This document shows, piece after piece, positions 35,991 through 45,765 of a stretch of 64,000 nucleotides of DNA. The stretch spans positions 1 through 64,000 of the forward strand of contig NZQV01000026.1 in the NCBI GenBank assembly GCA_002696035.1, given 5' to 3'. Numbering within the stretch: the stretch's first letter is position 1; each line of letters begins with the position of its first letter. The stretch comes from Balneola sp. GTDB lineage: Bacteria; Bacteroidota; Rhodothermia; Balneolales; Balneolaceae. Under the pieces are notes generated by a model that was not told the origin of the DNA, did no database searches, and saw only the letters and a list, made by a program, of their open reading frames with translations. The translations under genes and the position numbers were made by a program.

Positions 35991-37271
35991 TCAAACAAAC
36001 AACCAAACACTCAATATCCCGCCTGCAGAAATAACGGCGATAAGCCACAGCAGTTCACGGCTTTTTTTCCATCCCGCCAGAAAAATAAATAAACCGGCTT
36101 TCACCAAAGTGTTTGACACCACGGCAATGATGATCCCGCGAATGGCAACTACGGACGAGATCTCACCCTGGGCCATTTTAGAAAATGAGACAGTGATGGC
36201 ATCCACATCCATCAGCCCCGAAATAAGTGCGAGCAGGTAAATACCGCGATCTCCAAACCATTCTTCAAGAGCCGTTGCCAGTACCAGTATCACTGCAAGC
36301 AAAGCGCCAAATTTTAGTGCTGTGCCAAGCTGCAAGGGATTCCCAAGATCGAGGGTGGGATTTTCTGAAGTGTCACCGGATGTTTGGGATGATCCTTTCC
36401 AGAGCCAGAATACGCAGCCAAAGGTTAGTAAAAGCATCACGGTAAGCGGAATCCAAATAGGATGTAGCAGTTCCGGATTTACCACAGCTACTTCTATATA
36501 AACGCGAATGAACATTACTGAAGAAGCGATCAGCACTCCGGCCGCAAATAATTTAGACATTGTTATTTTTTGCTGTTCAGCGAAGTTGGCCAGACTTACA
36601 GTCACTGCGGTAGAGGAAGCAAGTCCACCAATGATAGAGGTCAGCAAGGTGCCTTTATCCTGCCCCACATATTTCACCAATATGTATCCAAGAAAGGAAA
36701 GCCCTGAGATCAGGACCACCATCCACCAGATCCAATATGGATTCAGCGTCTCCCACGGACCATATCCCTGGTTTGGCAAAAGAGGGAGTAAGATCACCGA
36801 AATAATGAGCAACTTGATACCGGCATAGATCACATCCACTTCAATTTTTTGAAGCCAGCTGTGGAGTACCGGTTTTACACTGAGCAAAGTCATAACAACC
36901 ACGGCCGTTGCCAGCGCTTCGATCTGATGTCCCAAAGCAGCCCAAGCGGCCAGCGAAAATGTGAGCAGCAGTCCCACTTCCGTGGTTATACCAATATCCT
37001 GTTCGTCCAGCACTTTTTGTTCGAAAACGTAGGAAGCGATGATCAGCCCGGTAAAAGCTATGAACACAAGCCCCAGGATCCACTCCCCGGTGTAGGGAAT
37101 GAGAATCGCCCAAACGCCACCCAGCAAACCGGACAGACTGAAGGTGCGGATCCCGGCAATGCGATCGCCTTCATCTTCGCCACGACCATGCCAACCTCGC
37201 TCGATCCCAATGAGCAATCCAATGGCAAGGGCAGCGCCTAATTTCCATATCATTCCAATGTGCTGATCCAT
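35991..37271 (-). CDS. MgtC/SapB-like membrane protein with DUF4010
   Basis: The 426-residue polytopic protein has an N-terminal MgtC-like part (about 1-130; AIGLLIGIERGW and RTFSLSGLLGG) followed by a DUF4010 membrane domain (about 170-420; GGLASSTAVTVSLA, ALISGLMDVDAITVSFS). Each half has several hydrophobic helices. MgtC proteins of pathogens inhibit the F-type ATP synthase and help at low magnesium; whether this fusion does so is unknown. It is read toward the rnpB terminator, with its stop 14 bases from that hairpin. Confidence 0.87.
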   Translation of the reverse strand: MDQHIGMIWKLGAALAIGLLIGIERGWHGRGEDEGDRIAGIRTFSLSGLLGGVWAILIPYTGEWILGLVFIAFTGLIIASYVFEQKVLDEQDIGITTEVGLLLTFSLAAWAALGHQIEALATAVVVMTLLSVKPVLHSWLQKIEVDVIYAGIKLLIISVILLPLLPNQGYGPWETLNPYWIWWMVVLISGLSFLGYILVKYVGQDKGTLLTSIIGGLASSTAVTVSLANFAEQQKITMSKLFAAGVLIASSVMFIRVYIEVAVVNPELLHPIWIPLTVMLLLTFGCVFWLWKGSSQTSGDTSENPTLDLGNPLQLGTALKFGALLAVILVLATALEEWFGDRGIYLLALISGLMDVDAITVSFSKMAQGEISSVVAIRGIIIAVVSNTLVKAGLFIFLAGWKKSRELLWLIAVISAGGILSVWLFV

Positions 37272-37335
37272 GACGGATTATAACAATTGTACCGGTAAAT
37301 GGATAAAAACAATCAGAACCTCAACATATAGACAT

Positions 37336-37385
37336 AAAAAAACCTGCAGGGCTCCTCCAATACGGAAAGACTCCCACAGGTTTTT
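37336..37385 (-). terminator. Terminator after the chemoreceptor gene
   Basis: aaaacctgcaggg (from 37338) and cccacaggttttt (to 37385) pair with a small bulge around a long loop. The A run on the plus strand gives a T tract for minus-strand transcripts. It ends the porin-binding-protein-chemoreceptor operon about 50 bases past the last stop. Confidence 0.65.
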
Positions 37386-37433
37386 CAGATCATTTTGACT
37401 GTCTTGCATTACTTATTATAGGTATACACTCAC

Positions 37434-39035
37434 TTAGTTGAGCTCAAACTCCAAATCGAATTCTTCTGCCGGATGACCATTCGCTTTGTAACCACCCCCA
37501 GAATGTTCTTTGAGAAATGCATTCGACCGGGCATTCCGCGGATCTTCATTTAGTTGATAATAGGCAATAGACTGTTTCAGTCGCTCAGATTGCTTTTTAA
37601 GTTCCGTGGCAGAAGCTGCCAATTCTTCGCTGGAAGAGGCACTGTTTTGAGCCAGTACATTTAACTGCTGCATCGACTCATTCACCTGTCTAGCTCCGTG
37701 ACTTTGCTCATCACTGGCAATAGAAATTTTACTTACCAGCTGTGATGTTTCTTCCATTTTTGGGATCGTTTCAAACATAACATCACCTGCTTCAGAGGAA
37801 AGGTCGTATGCTTTTTGGGTGAGCTCAACGATCTCAATACCAACCGTTTTGCTCTTCTCGGCCAGCATCTGAACTTCGGTAGCCACTACCGCAAATCCTT
37901 TACCGGCATCCCCGGCACGTGCCGCTTCAATTGCTGCATTCAGTGCCAATACATTGGTTTGAAATGCGATCTCATTGATCTGATTGATGCGGTCTGTGAT
38001 CGTTTTATTTGCCGCGATAGCTTCCTTCGATTTATCTCCAACATCTTTCAGCTGAACATTGGCTTCGCGCGAAATTTGGTTTGTTTGTTGCGCATTCTCA
38101 GCATTCTGGCTGATATTTGCCGTAACTTCCTCCATGGTACTTGACACTTCCTCAACAAATGCTGCCTGCTCACTTGAACCTCTGGCCATGAGATTGGAAG
38201 TTTCTTCAAGTTGCCTGCTGATCTCAGAGATCTGTTCTGATTCTCTCTGTACTCCTAGGATCACATCCCGCAGCTGAGAAACAAGACTGTTTACTGCATT
38301 AGATATATCACCGATCTCATCTTTTCGTTTCAGGTATTTTTTAGCAACCTGAATATCCAGCTTCCCTTCAGCAAGGAAACGAAGATTTTCTACCGTTTTC
38401 TTAAGTGCTCCTGAAATTGCCTGTGATAAAAAGATCGACAAAGTAAGGAATACGCCGAGGCTGATAAGCAGTACCAAATTGATCGTATCCTTAAGGTTGG
38501 TCAATTCTGCACGGGCATTATCGAATGCAATACTTACCTCCTGACTCGAAACACGCCCGAGTAAGCCTTTAAGAACATCCAGTTCTGTGATCATCGCCTG
38601 TACGTTAGTGCTTACTTTTTCTGAAAAATCTTGCTTGATCATCAGCGAAGAGGCGGTAACTCCATACTTGTAGTAGCTTTTGAATGAGGCTATAGTACTG
38701 TCTAATAGCGCATAATCTTCATCCGCTTTTACGGCTTTGGCACTATCAGCCAGGTTAACAAATACGCTTGCCAGAATTTCGGTCTGCGCGATCTTTGAGC
38801 TATCCTGAGCGGCCACAGCATCCTGAAGTGCTTTCTGGATCTCAGTTTGAGTTGATTTCATTTTATTTGTGAAATCGTTGTATGGGATGTATGAATACTG
38901 CACGGTATCCAGTTCATTTCCGATGGCAGTATTACTCCATTGGGTTGTATAAAATATCACTCCAACCACCATCACAAATATGATGGGGAAAGTCAGGATC
39001 TTATATCGAAGTTTTATGTTATTAAATATGTTCAT
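37434..39035 (-). CDS. Methyl-accepting chemotaxis protein
   Basis: Started at ATG 39035 ([14 protein letters not shown]), which leaves the usual short N-terminus; an upstream in-frame ATG at 39098 would add 21 unlikely residues. Two membrane helices (about 12-32 and 183-203) enclose a helical extracytoplasmic sensor of about 150 residues. A HAMP domain and a long signalling hairpin follow, with the tip [27 protein letters not shown]. No C-terminal CheR-binding pentapeptide is apparent. It is the last gene of an operon with a small periplasmic binding protein and a porin, which may supply its ligand. No che kinase genes are here. Confidence 0.92.
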   Translation of the reverse strand: MNIFNNIKLRYKILTFPIIFVMVVGVIFYTTQWSNTAIGNELDTVQYSYIPYNDFTNKMKSTQTEIQKALQDAVAAQDSSKIAQTEILASVFVNLADSAKAVKADEDYALLDSTIASFKSYYKYGVTASSLMIKQDFSEKVSTNVQAMITELDVLKGLLGRVSSQEVSIAFDNARAELTNLKDTINLVLLISLGVFLTLSIFLSQAISGALKKTVENLRFLAEGKLDIQVAKKYLKRKDEIGDISNAVNSLVSQLRDVILGVQRESEQISEISRQLEETSNLMARGSSEQAAFVEEVSSTMEEVTANISQNAENAQQTNQISREANVQLKDVGDKSKEAIAANKTITDRINQINEIAFQTNVLALNAAIEAARAGDAGKGFAVVATEVQMLAEKSKTVGIEIVELTQKAYDLSSEAGDVMFETIPKMEETSQLVSKISIASDEQSHGARQVNESMQQLNVLAQNSASSSEELAASATELKKQSERLKQSIAYYQLNEDPRNARSNAFLKEHSGGGYKANGHPAEEFDLEFELN

Positions 39036-39118
39036 TGCTCTATCTCCAATTTGTATGCACCCCGGATCGGGAAAATCTCCGGATGAGTTTTTCGACACAC
39101 CCGGAGCTTTAGAAGTTA

Positions 39119-39541
39119 TTAGTTGATGCTAAGGACTTTTACTCCTGCAGCATCAGTATCAGCAGAGATATAGCCTACTGCGCCCGGATTGGACTTTACG
39201 AAATCAATGACTTCGGCATCTCCGGATCTTTCCAGCGGAGCAGTTCCCGCCCCTGAAAACGCAGCTTGTTGCCAATAACTACGTATGGCGCCAATACCAC
39301 GCCCATGGATATCCTTTGAGAATGCTTCACGTACTCCAGAACGAGCGTTCAGATCAACGGGAGTGATTGCTGAGCCGTAATCCCATTTGGTTTTCTTTTT
39401 CAGAAAAATGTCAGAAAGGTCACCTTTTGAAATCTCGGCTGTTGAATTAGATTCATTTACGATCACTTGATAGGATTGAGCTGAAACTTCCGTCGCAAAC
39501 GAGATCAAAAGAAGTATGATGATAGAATATAACTTGTTCAT
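39119..39541 (-). CDS. Small PstS-like periplasmic binding protein
   Basis: The 140-residue protein has a signal peptide (ending EVSAQ) and one PstS-like lobe: [27 protein letters not shown] and the late [16 protein letters not shown], typical of the family annotated as phosphate ABC substrate-binding protein-like. At half the size of real PstS, it may bind an anion or act as an adaptor. It lies 13 bases after the porin and 83 bases before the chemoreceptor. Confidence 0.85.
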   Translation of the reverse strand: MNKLYSIIILLLISFATEVSAQSYQVIVNESNSTAEISKGDLSDIFLKKKTKWDYGSAITPVDLNARSGVREAFSKDIHGRGIGAIRSYWQQAAFSGAGTAPLERSGDAEVIDFVKSNPGAVGYISADTDAAGVKVLSIN

Positions 39542-39554
39542 TGTTTGGTCCTAT

Positions 39555-40727
39555 TTAGAATGAATAGATTAATGCAGCAACAAGTCCATTGATATTCCCG
39601 CTGGAATGATCATAGTGTACATACTCCAACTTCACGGTACGTGTAAAGCTTGGCTTGTAATTGAGTCCTGCAGAATATCTGCGGTACTTGACATCATTAG
39701 TATGCTGAAACTCGTAACGTGCATACGGTGTGAACTGGTCAATGCGATGACTCGCCTGTACAAAAATCCCTTCCAGTTCCACATCACCTGCCGGTGATAA
39801 AACTGTGGGATTACCTGCCCCCGTAAAATCGAATGCGATCTGATCCGTTTTTACATCTCCGGTCCAGTATTCAGCGTTAATAGTAGTATTACCATATTGA
39901 ACCTTCCCGTTAAAGCCCCAGGTTGGTCGCTCAAAACCTGTTGGTGTAACAATGGTCGTAGCCGGAGAACCTGCAAACAATGCATTCTGAGGCAGTCTTA
40001 CAGAAATGGGTAATTGTTCTTTTTTAGGTTGAAAAAATCCGGCTCCTAATTCTACATAGGTATCGTAAGCAACACTTACTTTACCACCCAAACCAACATT
40101 GTATGAACCGTTATAAGATTCATCGATGGTATTCATGGAGCTGATCTGATCTTTGTAATAAGGCACTTCCTGCCCAAAGAATCCTAATGCACCGGATGGG
40201 CGCCAGGTAGAGTTGGTATATCCTCCTGCAAAGGCTTCATACTTAACCTTAAACATATCTCCTACGGACCCATTGATCGAAATACCATCAATATTTAATG
40301 GGAAATTTTCATTGTTGGTGATGATGATAGGCAGAGTAGCACTTGTATTTACAGGTGCGTAGTAATAGGTATTCATAGGGCTCAGCGGAATGAGGAATCG
40401 GCCTACTTTGAAGCGCAATTCATCGTAAACTTTAAGCTCTCCAAACGCTTCGTTAAGCATCAGGTCAAAGTTGTAACCCGGACGATAGACGAATACACTT
40501 TTTAGTGTGAAATTTGAAGTAGGCTGATAAGTGAGAAGGATACCTGCTTCAGCGACAGATGCTCCATAGTTTGTATCATAACCGTCAAGCTCATCGAAAT
40601 AATTGAACTCCGTTGAGATATATCCTGTGATGTTAGTTTGAGGCTCCCAGTAACCCTGTGAAAAAGCCGGACCAGCCATAGCAATAAGAATTATAAAAGT
40701 TATTGCTGGTAGTATTTTTTTAACCAT
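39555..40727 (-). CDS. Outer membrane porin-like beta-barrel protein
   Basis: The 390-residue protein has a signal peptide (ending AFSQG) and a full set of amphipathic strands such as LKSVFVYRPGYNF, FKVGRFLIPLSP and RTVKLEYVHYDH, ending in Phe (ALIYSF), the usual C-terminal signal of outer membrane barrels. No Cys or TonB box is seen, so it looks like a passive porin, perhaps of the phosphate-selective O/P type. It is first in the operon with the PstS-like protein and the chemoreceptor. Confidence 0.85.
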   Translation of the reverse strand: MVKKILPAITFIILIAMAGPAFSQGYWEPQTNITGYISTEFNYFDELDGYDTNYGASVAEAGILLTYQPTSNFTLKSVFVYRPGYNFDLMLNEAFGELKVYDELRFKVGRFLIPLSPMNTYYYAPVNTSATLPIIITNNENFPLNIDGISINGSVGDMFKVKYEAFAGGYTNSTWRPSGALGFFGQEVPYYKDQISSMNTIDESYNGSYNVGLGGKVSVAYDTYVELGAGFFQPKKEQLPISVRLPQNALFAGSPATTIVTPTGFERPTWGFNGKVQYGNTTINAEYWTGDVKTDQIAFDFTGAGNPTVLSPAGDVELEGIFVQASHRIDQFTPYARYEFQHTNDVKYRRYSAGLNYKPSFTRTVKLEYVHYDHSSGNINGLVAALIYSF

Positions 40728-41270
40728 GACGTATTGGTTTTGTAGTTAGTATATTTTGCTAAACACTTCTATCGACAGAGCTTTTTTCTTTGTCTTCATA
40801 CGTGTTTCCTAAAGCTGTTTTGTTTTAGTCCCCTGATTATCGGCACACATTGATGTTTAGTTAAGCTTTTAAAGCACCCGCTTTGCCACCCTACCATTAC
40901 GCAATAAACGATTGTATATCAGCCTTTAACCCATAAGTACTCCTGTATATTTTTGAATCAGCAGCGGAGATTCTATGTTATTAAACATATGGAGTGTGCT
41001 TTTACAGGCTATATCCGCAGATCAACATCATAGCAATGCCGTTGACCAAGTACCATGATCACTTCCTAACAGATTTTTGAGAATAGCTTGAATTTAGATT
41101 CACTAGGAAAACACAGGTCCGGCAGTTCGTGACCTGGTGTAGAGTCAACTTTTTGCTGATTAGCAGATAGGATCTTGCCGGATAGGTGCGTTCAAAAACT
41201 TCTGACGTGAAAGTGCTCTGATTTGGAATAAAATATTAGCACATCCTTTCATGTCAGGACACCCTCGAGA
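40728..41270. other. Intergenic region of about 540 bases without a gene
   Basis: This is the longest gap between protein genes without an RNA gene. I found no reading frame or tRNA. On the minus strand, 40912-40838 contains GGTAGGGTGGCAAAGCGGGTGC, a GCTTTTAAAAGC palindrome and GTGTGCCGAT, which could form a structured leader of the porin mRNA about 110-185 bases before its ATG. The right part (about 41110-41180) has short inverted pieces such as acaggtc/gacctg. Promoters for the porin and a 3' tail of smpB are expected here. Confidence 0.5.
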
Positions 41271-41747
41271 TCACATATTGATCTTATAATTCCCTTTCAC
41301 ATTGCGCTCTATCTGTCGCTTCACATCTTTTTCTTTGATGGAATCTCGCTTATCAAATTGCTTCTTACCTTTAGCTACGCCAATAAGTACTTTGGCGTTT
41401 CCTTTCTTGAAGTAGAGCTTTAGCGGAACGATGGTGTAGCCTTTTTGCTCCGTTGCTTTTTCAAGCTCACGGATCTCTCTTTTGTTGAGCAACAGCTTTC
41501 GCGGGCGGGTTTCATTGTGATTGTAATAGGAGCCGTGCTCGTAGGGCTTGATATACATATCCCGCAAAAAAACCTCTCCGTTTTGTATAAAGGCAAAGGT
41601 ATCCGCAAAACTGGCCTTCCCCTGCCGCAGCGATTTCACTTCGGTTCCTTTCAAAACCAAGCCTGCCTCATACGTTTCCTCCACAGAATAGTCGTGGCGG
41701 GCTTTCCGATTTTGGATGGTAGGTGTTGTTTTCTTTTCGTTGCTCAT
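41271..41747 (-). CDS. smpB: SsrA-binding protein SmpB
   Basis: The 158-residue protein shows the SmpB marks NRKARHDYSVEETYEAGLVL, GTEVKSLRQGKASF, and KLYFKKGNAKVLIGVAKGKK with a basic tail. With tmRNA it rescues stalled ribosomes and tags products for ClpXP (genes at 29452-31390). tmRNA itself is not seen in the window. It follows the TPR-like lipoprotein gene by 34 bases. Confidence 0.97.
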   Translation of the reverse strand: MSNEKKTTPTIQNRKARHDYSVEETYEAGLVLKGTEVKSLRQGKASFADTFAFIQNGEVFLRDMYIKPYEHGSYYNHNETRPRKLLLNKREIRELEKATEQKGYTIVPLKLYFKKGNAKVLIGVAKGKKQFDKRDSIKEKDVKRQIERNVKGNYKINM

Positions 41748-41781
41748 AGAGCCTGGGATGTTGTGTTTACAAAAGGCTTAT

Positions 41782-42219
41782 TTATACCTGGAAGCCCATT
41801 TCTTCTAATTCGTCTAATATCTCCTGTTCGGGCTGACGATCAGGGAAGCTGCGATAGATGGCTAAGATCTGGTCAATTTCGGCACGGGCTTTTTCGTTTT
41901 CCGGATTGATCTCTAGTACCTTGATAAACTCGCGCAGTGCATTATTGGCACTTTCTCTCATTTGGGAAGGATCCGCATTGTAGATCAGGTGGATGCCATG
42001 CTGGAGATGGATCTGTTCTTTTAATTCCTGAGCATTTTCAGGAGCTGCTTCTTCAACGGCTTGCTCGGCAGCTTCAAAATTGGCGTTGGATATATACTGC
42101 TCAACTTGCTCTTCTAAAGTAAGCTCAGCAGCATTCTGTTTCTGAGTTTCAGATTGAGAACAAGCGGCGGTAAGGCCAAAGGCTAAAAGGGAAATAAGTA
42201 AAATTCTCATAGTGTTCAT
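41782..42219 (-). CDS. Small lipoprotein with TPR-like helices
   Basis: A 145-residue protein with a lipobox (LTAACSQSE, Cys about 20) and a helical body rich in Glu and Gln with one or two TPR-like units (ALREFIKVLEINPENEKA). It is probably anchored at the outer or inner membrane and faces the periplasm. Its ATG overlaps the stop of the M50 protease gene by 1 base (TAATG), so they are coupled. Function unknown. Confidence 0.8.
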   Translation of the reverse strand: MNTMRILLISLLAFGLTAACSQSETQKQNAAELTLEEQVEQYISNANFEAAEQAVEEAAPENAQELKEQIHLQHGIHLIYNADPSQMRESANNALREFIKVLEINPENEKARAEIDQILAIYRSFPDRQPEQEILDELEEMGFQV

Positions 42220-43439
42220 TAATTCATAAAAATTGGGTTCGGACTAATACAGAGTAAAAAGATAAGCATACTTAGCCATCCTATCACACGTCGTGTTGGA
42301 GATAATTTCTCTTCAATATCCACCGGCGGGTGTTCTACTTTAACCACAAAAGCTACAAAAAAGCTCCATACCAGCCAGATAAACGATCCTTTGCCGGGTT
42401 CAATCCCGCCAGTCACGATGGTGTAGCCCGCAGTTAATGCGATCGACAAAATGGCCATTCCCTGAATCCAGGTTTTATCTGCGCGAACGAACGCCTTGCT
42501 CATCAGAAAGTAAACCAGCATCCCCCAAATCAGCCATTCTGCTATGGGTACATCCAGGTAGTTCGAGAGCAATTCCCGGATCACCGGAACCACCTCAATT
42601 CCTGCAAGAGCGGTAAGAAATGCGTAGAAAACCCGCGCTACGATATTGTGTTTTTTGTGGCCAATAAGTGAATATAAGATGTGACCGCCATCAAGCTGAC
42701 CGACCGGCATTAAATTCAATGCTGTAAAAAAGAGGCCAAGCCATCCTGCAAATAAAAAAGGGAAGTGATACATCTCCCACATTGGCGGTACATTTTCAAA
42801 CAAAGAAGCCAGGGCCGTATACAGAATCGTATTTCCAATGGTGAGCACCCCCTGATCTTCCACTTCATCGGTGATAAAGTCAGGATAGGTTCCATGCTGC
42901 GCAACATATTCTTTCAACTCCTCATGGCCGGCAAAATTCTCCACGTAACCGGGATCAGGAAGGGTGGCAAAACCCACCATCAAAACTATAAGTGCTACAA
43001 TGAATCCTGCAACCGGACCCGCAGCGCCCACATCAAACAACTGATGCATTTTTCTAATACGCTCTTTGATGCGGATCACCGCCCCCATCGTTCCAACACC
43101 CAGCGGAATGGGAATATAGTACGGCAGAGTAACCTCGATCTTATGCTTCACGGCAGCAAAATAATGCCCAAACTCATGAAAGGTCAGAAAAGCGAGTAAC
43201 AATCCTGCAAATAGTAATCCCCGCAAAATATCTGTGGAATTCGGGATGCCGAACGGGAAGAACACAGGGTCCAGACCAACAAAATTAGCACCGGTCAGGG
43301 TTACAAAGATCAACGTAAGCAAAAACAATCCTGTGTGCTTCAGAATTGTTTTTTTATCGAGCTTGTTCTTGGATTCTGCCTCTTTTGACAGTACTTCAAA
43401 ATCTGTGTCTACTTCTTCCCGGAATGGATTCGGATTCAA
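42219..43439 (-). CDS. Site-2 protease family (M50) membrane metalloprotease
   Basis: The 406-residue membrane protein has the zinc motif HEFGH (about 88-92) in a membrane helix and the second-site motif NLMPVGQLDGGHIL that supplies the Asp ligand. About eight helices are visible. Such proteases cleave membrane proteins, sometimes anti-sigma factors; without a PDZ domain visible, the target is unknown. It follows arcA by 20 bases and precedes a lipoprotein on the same strand. Confidence 0.9.
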   Translation of the reverse strand: MNPNPFREEVDTDFEVLSKEAESKNKLDKKTILKHTGLFLLTLIFVTLTGANFVGLDPVFFPFGIPNSTDILRGLLFAGLLLAFLTFHEFGHYFAAVKHKIEVTLPYYIPIPLGVGTMGAVIRIKERIRKMHQLFDVGAAGPVAGFIVALIVLMVGFATLPDPGYVENFAGHEELKEYVAQHGTYPDFITDEVEDQGVLTIGNTILYTALASLFENVPPMWEMYHFPFLFAGWLGLFFTALNLMPVGQLDGGHILYSLIGHKKHNIVARVFYAFLTALAGIEVVPVIRELLSNYLDVPIAEWLIWGMLVYFLMSKAFVRADKTWIQGMAILSIALTAGYTIVTGGIEPGKGSFIWLVWSFFVAFVVKVEHPPVDIEEKLSPTRRVIGWLSMLIFLLCISPNPIFMN

Positions 43440-43459
43440 TCGTCTCCCTCAGTTTTGGA

Positions 43460-44689
43460 TTATAGTGGCTTTCTTGAAATTGGCATCGTCATACAGCGCG
43501 CCCCGCCACGACCTCTGCATAACTCATGTCCCTGAAAACTGATCGCAATTTTTTGATCAGGATTTGGGTTGAATTCTTTGTTTTCAAATTCTTCTATGAA
43601 CTCGAATTGGGTCATCAGGTCATAGCCATGATCGACCAAGGTGTTAAAGGTGTTGGTATTACGCTCGTAGCCCACAATTATTCCCGGGGCAAGGGCAAAA
43701 ACATTGGCGCCATCGGTCCACTGCTCGCGAAACTGATTGGTGCGGTCTTCGCCTCCGCATTTAATGAAGGTAAACTGCTGTCCCGTTGCTTCTTCCAAAC
43801 CAACTTTCAACGAACTTCGGGTTTCCGTTTTAATGGAATCGCCATCTTTAAATAAAGCTACAACATTATCTTGTTGCTCCAGGATTGCCGGAGGGAAAGC
43901 GATACACTCGTTTTGGCTGGCAAAAGTGAAAATTGTATCAAGGTGCATGGACGAGCGTTGCTTGGGAATATCTACCGCAAGAACCGTTTCAACCCCACTA
44001 TTCAATAATCCTTCAGTTGCCTTCATCAAGCCGCTGAAGGAAGTACGTTCACTCATCCCAATTAAAACCAGCTTATTGGAAACCACCAACACATCACCAC
44101 CTTCAATGGATTGATGACTGGAGATCCGGATCGCATTTTCATTCACCTTGGCAAACATTGGGTGAAATTGTACTACCGTCTCCATCAGCAGCGATTCCCG
44201 AAGCCGGGCTTTTTTGGCCGCCCGGGAAACCAAAATGGAATCACCCACCACTGCAGCAAGGTCACGCGTAAATAATAGATTTGGGGAAGGGTGAAGCGTA
44301 AATCCTTTGGAATTTTTGAGATGTCCCTGGGTCACAAAATCCAGCAGATCCTGCTCCTCCAGCTTTAAGAGCTCCTTTTCAATGACATGAAGGTTCTCTT
44401 CAGGAAATTCTTTCACCAGCTGTTCAATGAAATAAGCGCGGGCATCTGCCTGTAAAAACACTTCACGAAACAGATCTACGATCTCGATCACTTCTCCATC
44501 GGCAGGCATAGCGGCTTTGAAAACATCCAGCATATCAAGGTGTTCGCCACGAGCGTCTTCCTCAAAAATGATATCATCAAAAAGCAGTTCATCTTTTAAT
44601 TCCGGATTTACCAGCGAAACCTCGTGACCGGGAGTGTGAACAATGACCCCCTGCAGGTGTCCGATCTCAGAAGAAACATTTATATCCAT
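43460..44689 (-). CDS. arcA: Arginine deiminase
   Basis: The 409-residue enzyme has the guanidine-binding motifs FTRDLAAVV, EGGDVLV, the catalytic His region HLDTIFTFAS, and the catalytic Cys in GARCMTMPI near the end. It hydrolyses arginine to citrulline and ammonia. The usual partners arcB, arcC and arcD are absent from the window, so the pathway may run elsewhere or serve another purpose. Confidence 0.95.
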   Translation of the reverse strand: MDINVSSEIGHLQGVIVHTPGHEVSLVNPELKDELLFDDIIFEEDARGEHLDMLDVFKAAMPADGEVIEIVDLFREVFLQADARAYFIEQLVKEFPEENLHVIEKELLKLEEQDLLDFVTQGHLKNSKGFTLHPSPNLLFTRDLAAVVGDSILVSRAAKKARLRESLLMETVVQFHPMFAKVNENAIRISSHQSIEGGDVLVVSNKLVLIGMSERTSFSGLMKATEGLLNSGVETVLAVDIPKQRSSMHLDTIFTFASQNECIAFPPAILEQQDNVVALFKDGDSIKTETRSSLKVGLEEATGQQFTFIKCGGEDRTNQFREQWTDGANVFALAPGIIVGYERNTNTFNTLVDHGYDLMTQFEFIEEFENKEFNPNPDQKIAISFQGHELCRGRGGARCMTMPISRKPL

Positions 44690-44809
44690 AAACGGGTTGG
44701 GTTAGTTGTTGAACAGAGCCGTGAAATATAACGGTTCGCTGTGGCATTTATAAGAAGTAATTGTATATATGAATGGATATCTTGGGTAGCCAAGAAAAAG
44801 AGATGATGT

Positions 44810-45664
44810 ATGACTTCAAAAAATGAAATTGAATCGCTGCTTTTTTTAATGGATGATCCTGATCCATTTGTGCAGCAGAGTGTGGAAAGCAGGCTTCAGG
44901 AATTGGGAGAAAATGCGGTACCTCTGCTGGATGAATACCGGGCCGAACTGAGCGAACGAAAAGCAAAGGAAAAAGTAGGTGATGTGATCCACAAGCTTAC
45001 TTTTGAAACACTGGAAACAGACTTTATTGAGGTATTGGAGGGAGGCTTAAAAACACGCAGATCTCTCGAAAAAGCAATTTTCACGCTGGCTCGCTTTGAG
45101 GACCCTACCTTACGGACCTCAGAATACCGGAAAAAACTGGATCAGTTTGCAAAAATGGTGGAACCGCAGATAAAGTACCGCCTGGATGAAAAACGCAAAA
45201 TGAAACGTTTGCTTAAATTTGTGTTCGAGGACCTCCATTTCAGAGGCGACCCCAATAACTACCATGCGCCGGAAAATTGCTTTTTGAATACAGTTATTGA
45301 TCGCCGAAAAGGCCTTCCGATATCACTGAGTTTAGTGGTGATGTTTATAGCACACCGACTTGAAATGCCTTTTTTTGGAATCAATATGCCTATTCATTTT
45401 ATGCTGAATTTTGTGGGCGATAAAGAGGAAGTGCTCATAGATCCATATGATGATGGCGCCATTGTGACTTACGATCAGTGTTACTTTTTCCTGAAAAAGA
45501 ACAACATTGAACCCCGTCCGGAGCACTTCCAGATCGCAACCAACCTCGATATTCTGTTACGCTGCATTCGCAATCTCATACACAGTTACGAGCGGGAAGA
45601 AGAACTGGAACGGGTCGAAGATCTGCAAAAACTCCTGCACGTGGCAGAGATGTATCTTGATTAG
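44810..45664 (+). CDS. SirB1-type transglutaminase-like protein
   Basis: The 284-residue protein has the SirB1 N-terminal region (about 100-260) with LPISLSLVVMFIAHRLEMPFF and NMPIHFML, where the transglutaminase-fold Cys/His would sit: Cys is at APENCFLN and His at PIHFML. The N-terminus (about 1-90) is HEAT-like (DPDPFVQQSVESRLQELGENA). Family members are of unknown function. It is a single gene, divergent from arcA. Confidence 0.85.
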   Translation: MTSKNEIESLLFLMDDPDPFVQQSVESRLQELGENAVPLLDEYRAELSERKAKEKVGDVIHKLTFETLETDFIEVLEGGLKTRRSLEKAIFTLARFEDPTLRTSEYRKKLDQFAKMVEPQIKYRLDEKRKMKRLLKFVFEDLHFRGDPNNYHAPENCFLNTVIDRRKGLPISLSLVVMFIAHRLEMPFFGINMPIHFMLNFVGDKEEVLIDPYDDGAIVTYDQCYFFLKKNNIEPRPEHFQIATNLDILLRCIRNLIHSYEREEELERVEDLQKLLHVAEMYLD

Positions 45665-45765
45665 CGACAAGGCTAAAATACGGCGCCTTGTGATTATCGT
45701 GGCTTTACAAAAAATTTTGTAGATTCAATTTGTGCTTTTAATAAGCGAAAGACAGGCTGAAGCCC

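Noticed and set aside
41271-41747. A tmRNA gene expected near smpB
   Set aside because: I looked for the tRNA-like ends and an Ala-Ala-coding tag in 40728-41270 and saw none.
45672-45700. acaaggc...gccttgt hairpin after the SirB1-type gene as terminator
   Set aside because: The stem is only 7 bp and no T run follows.
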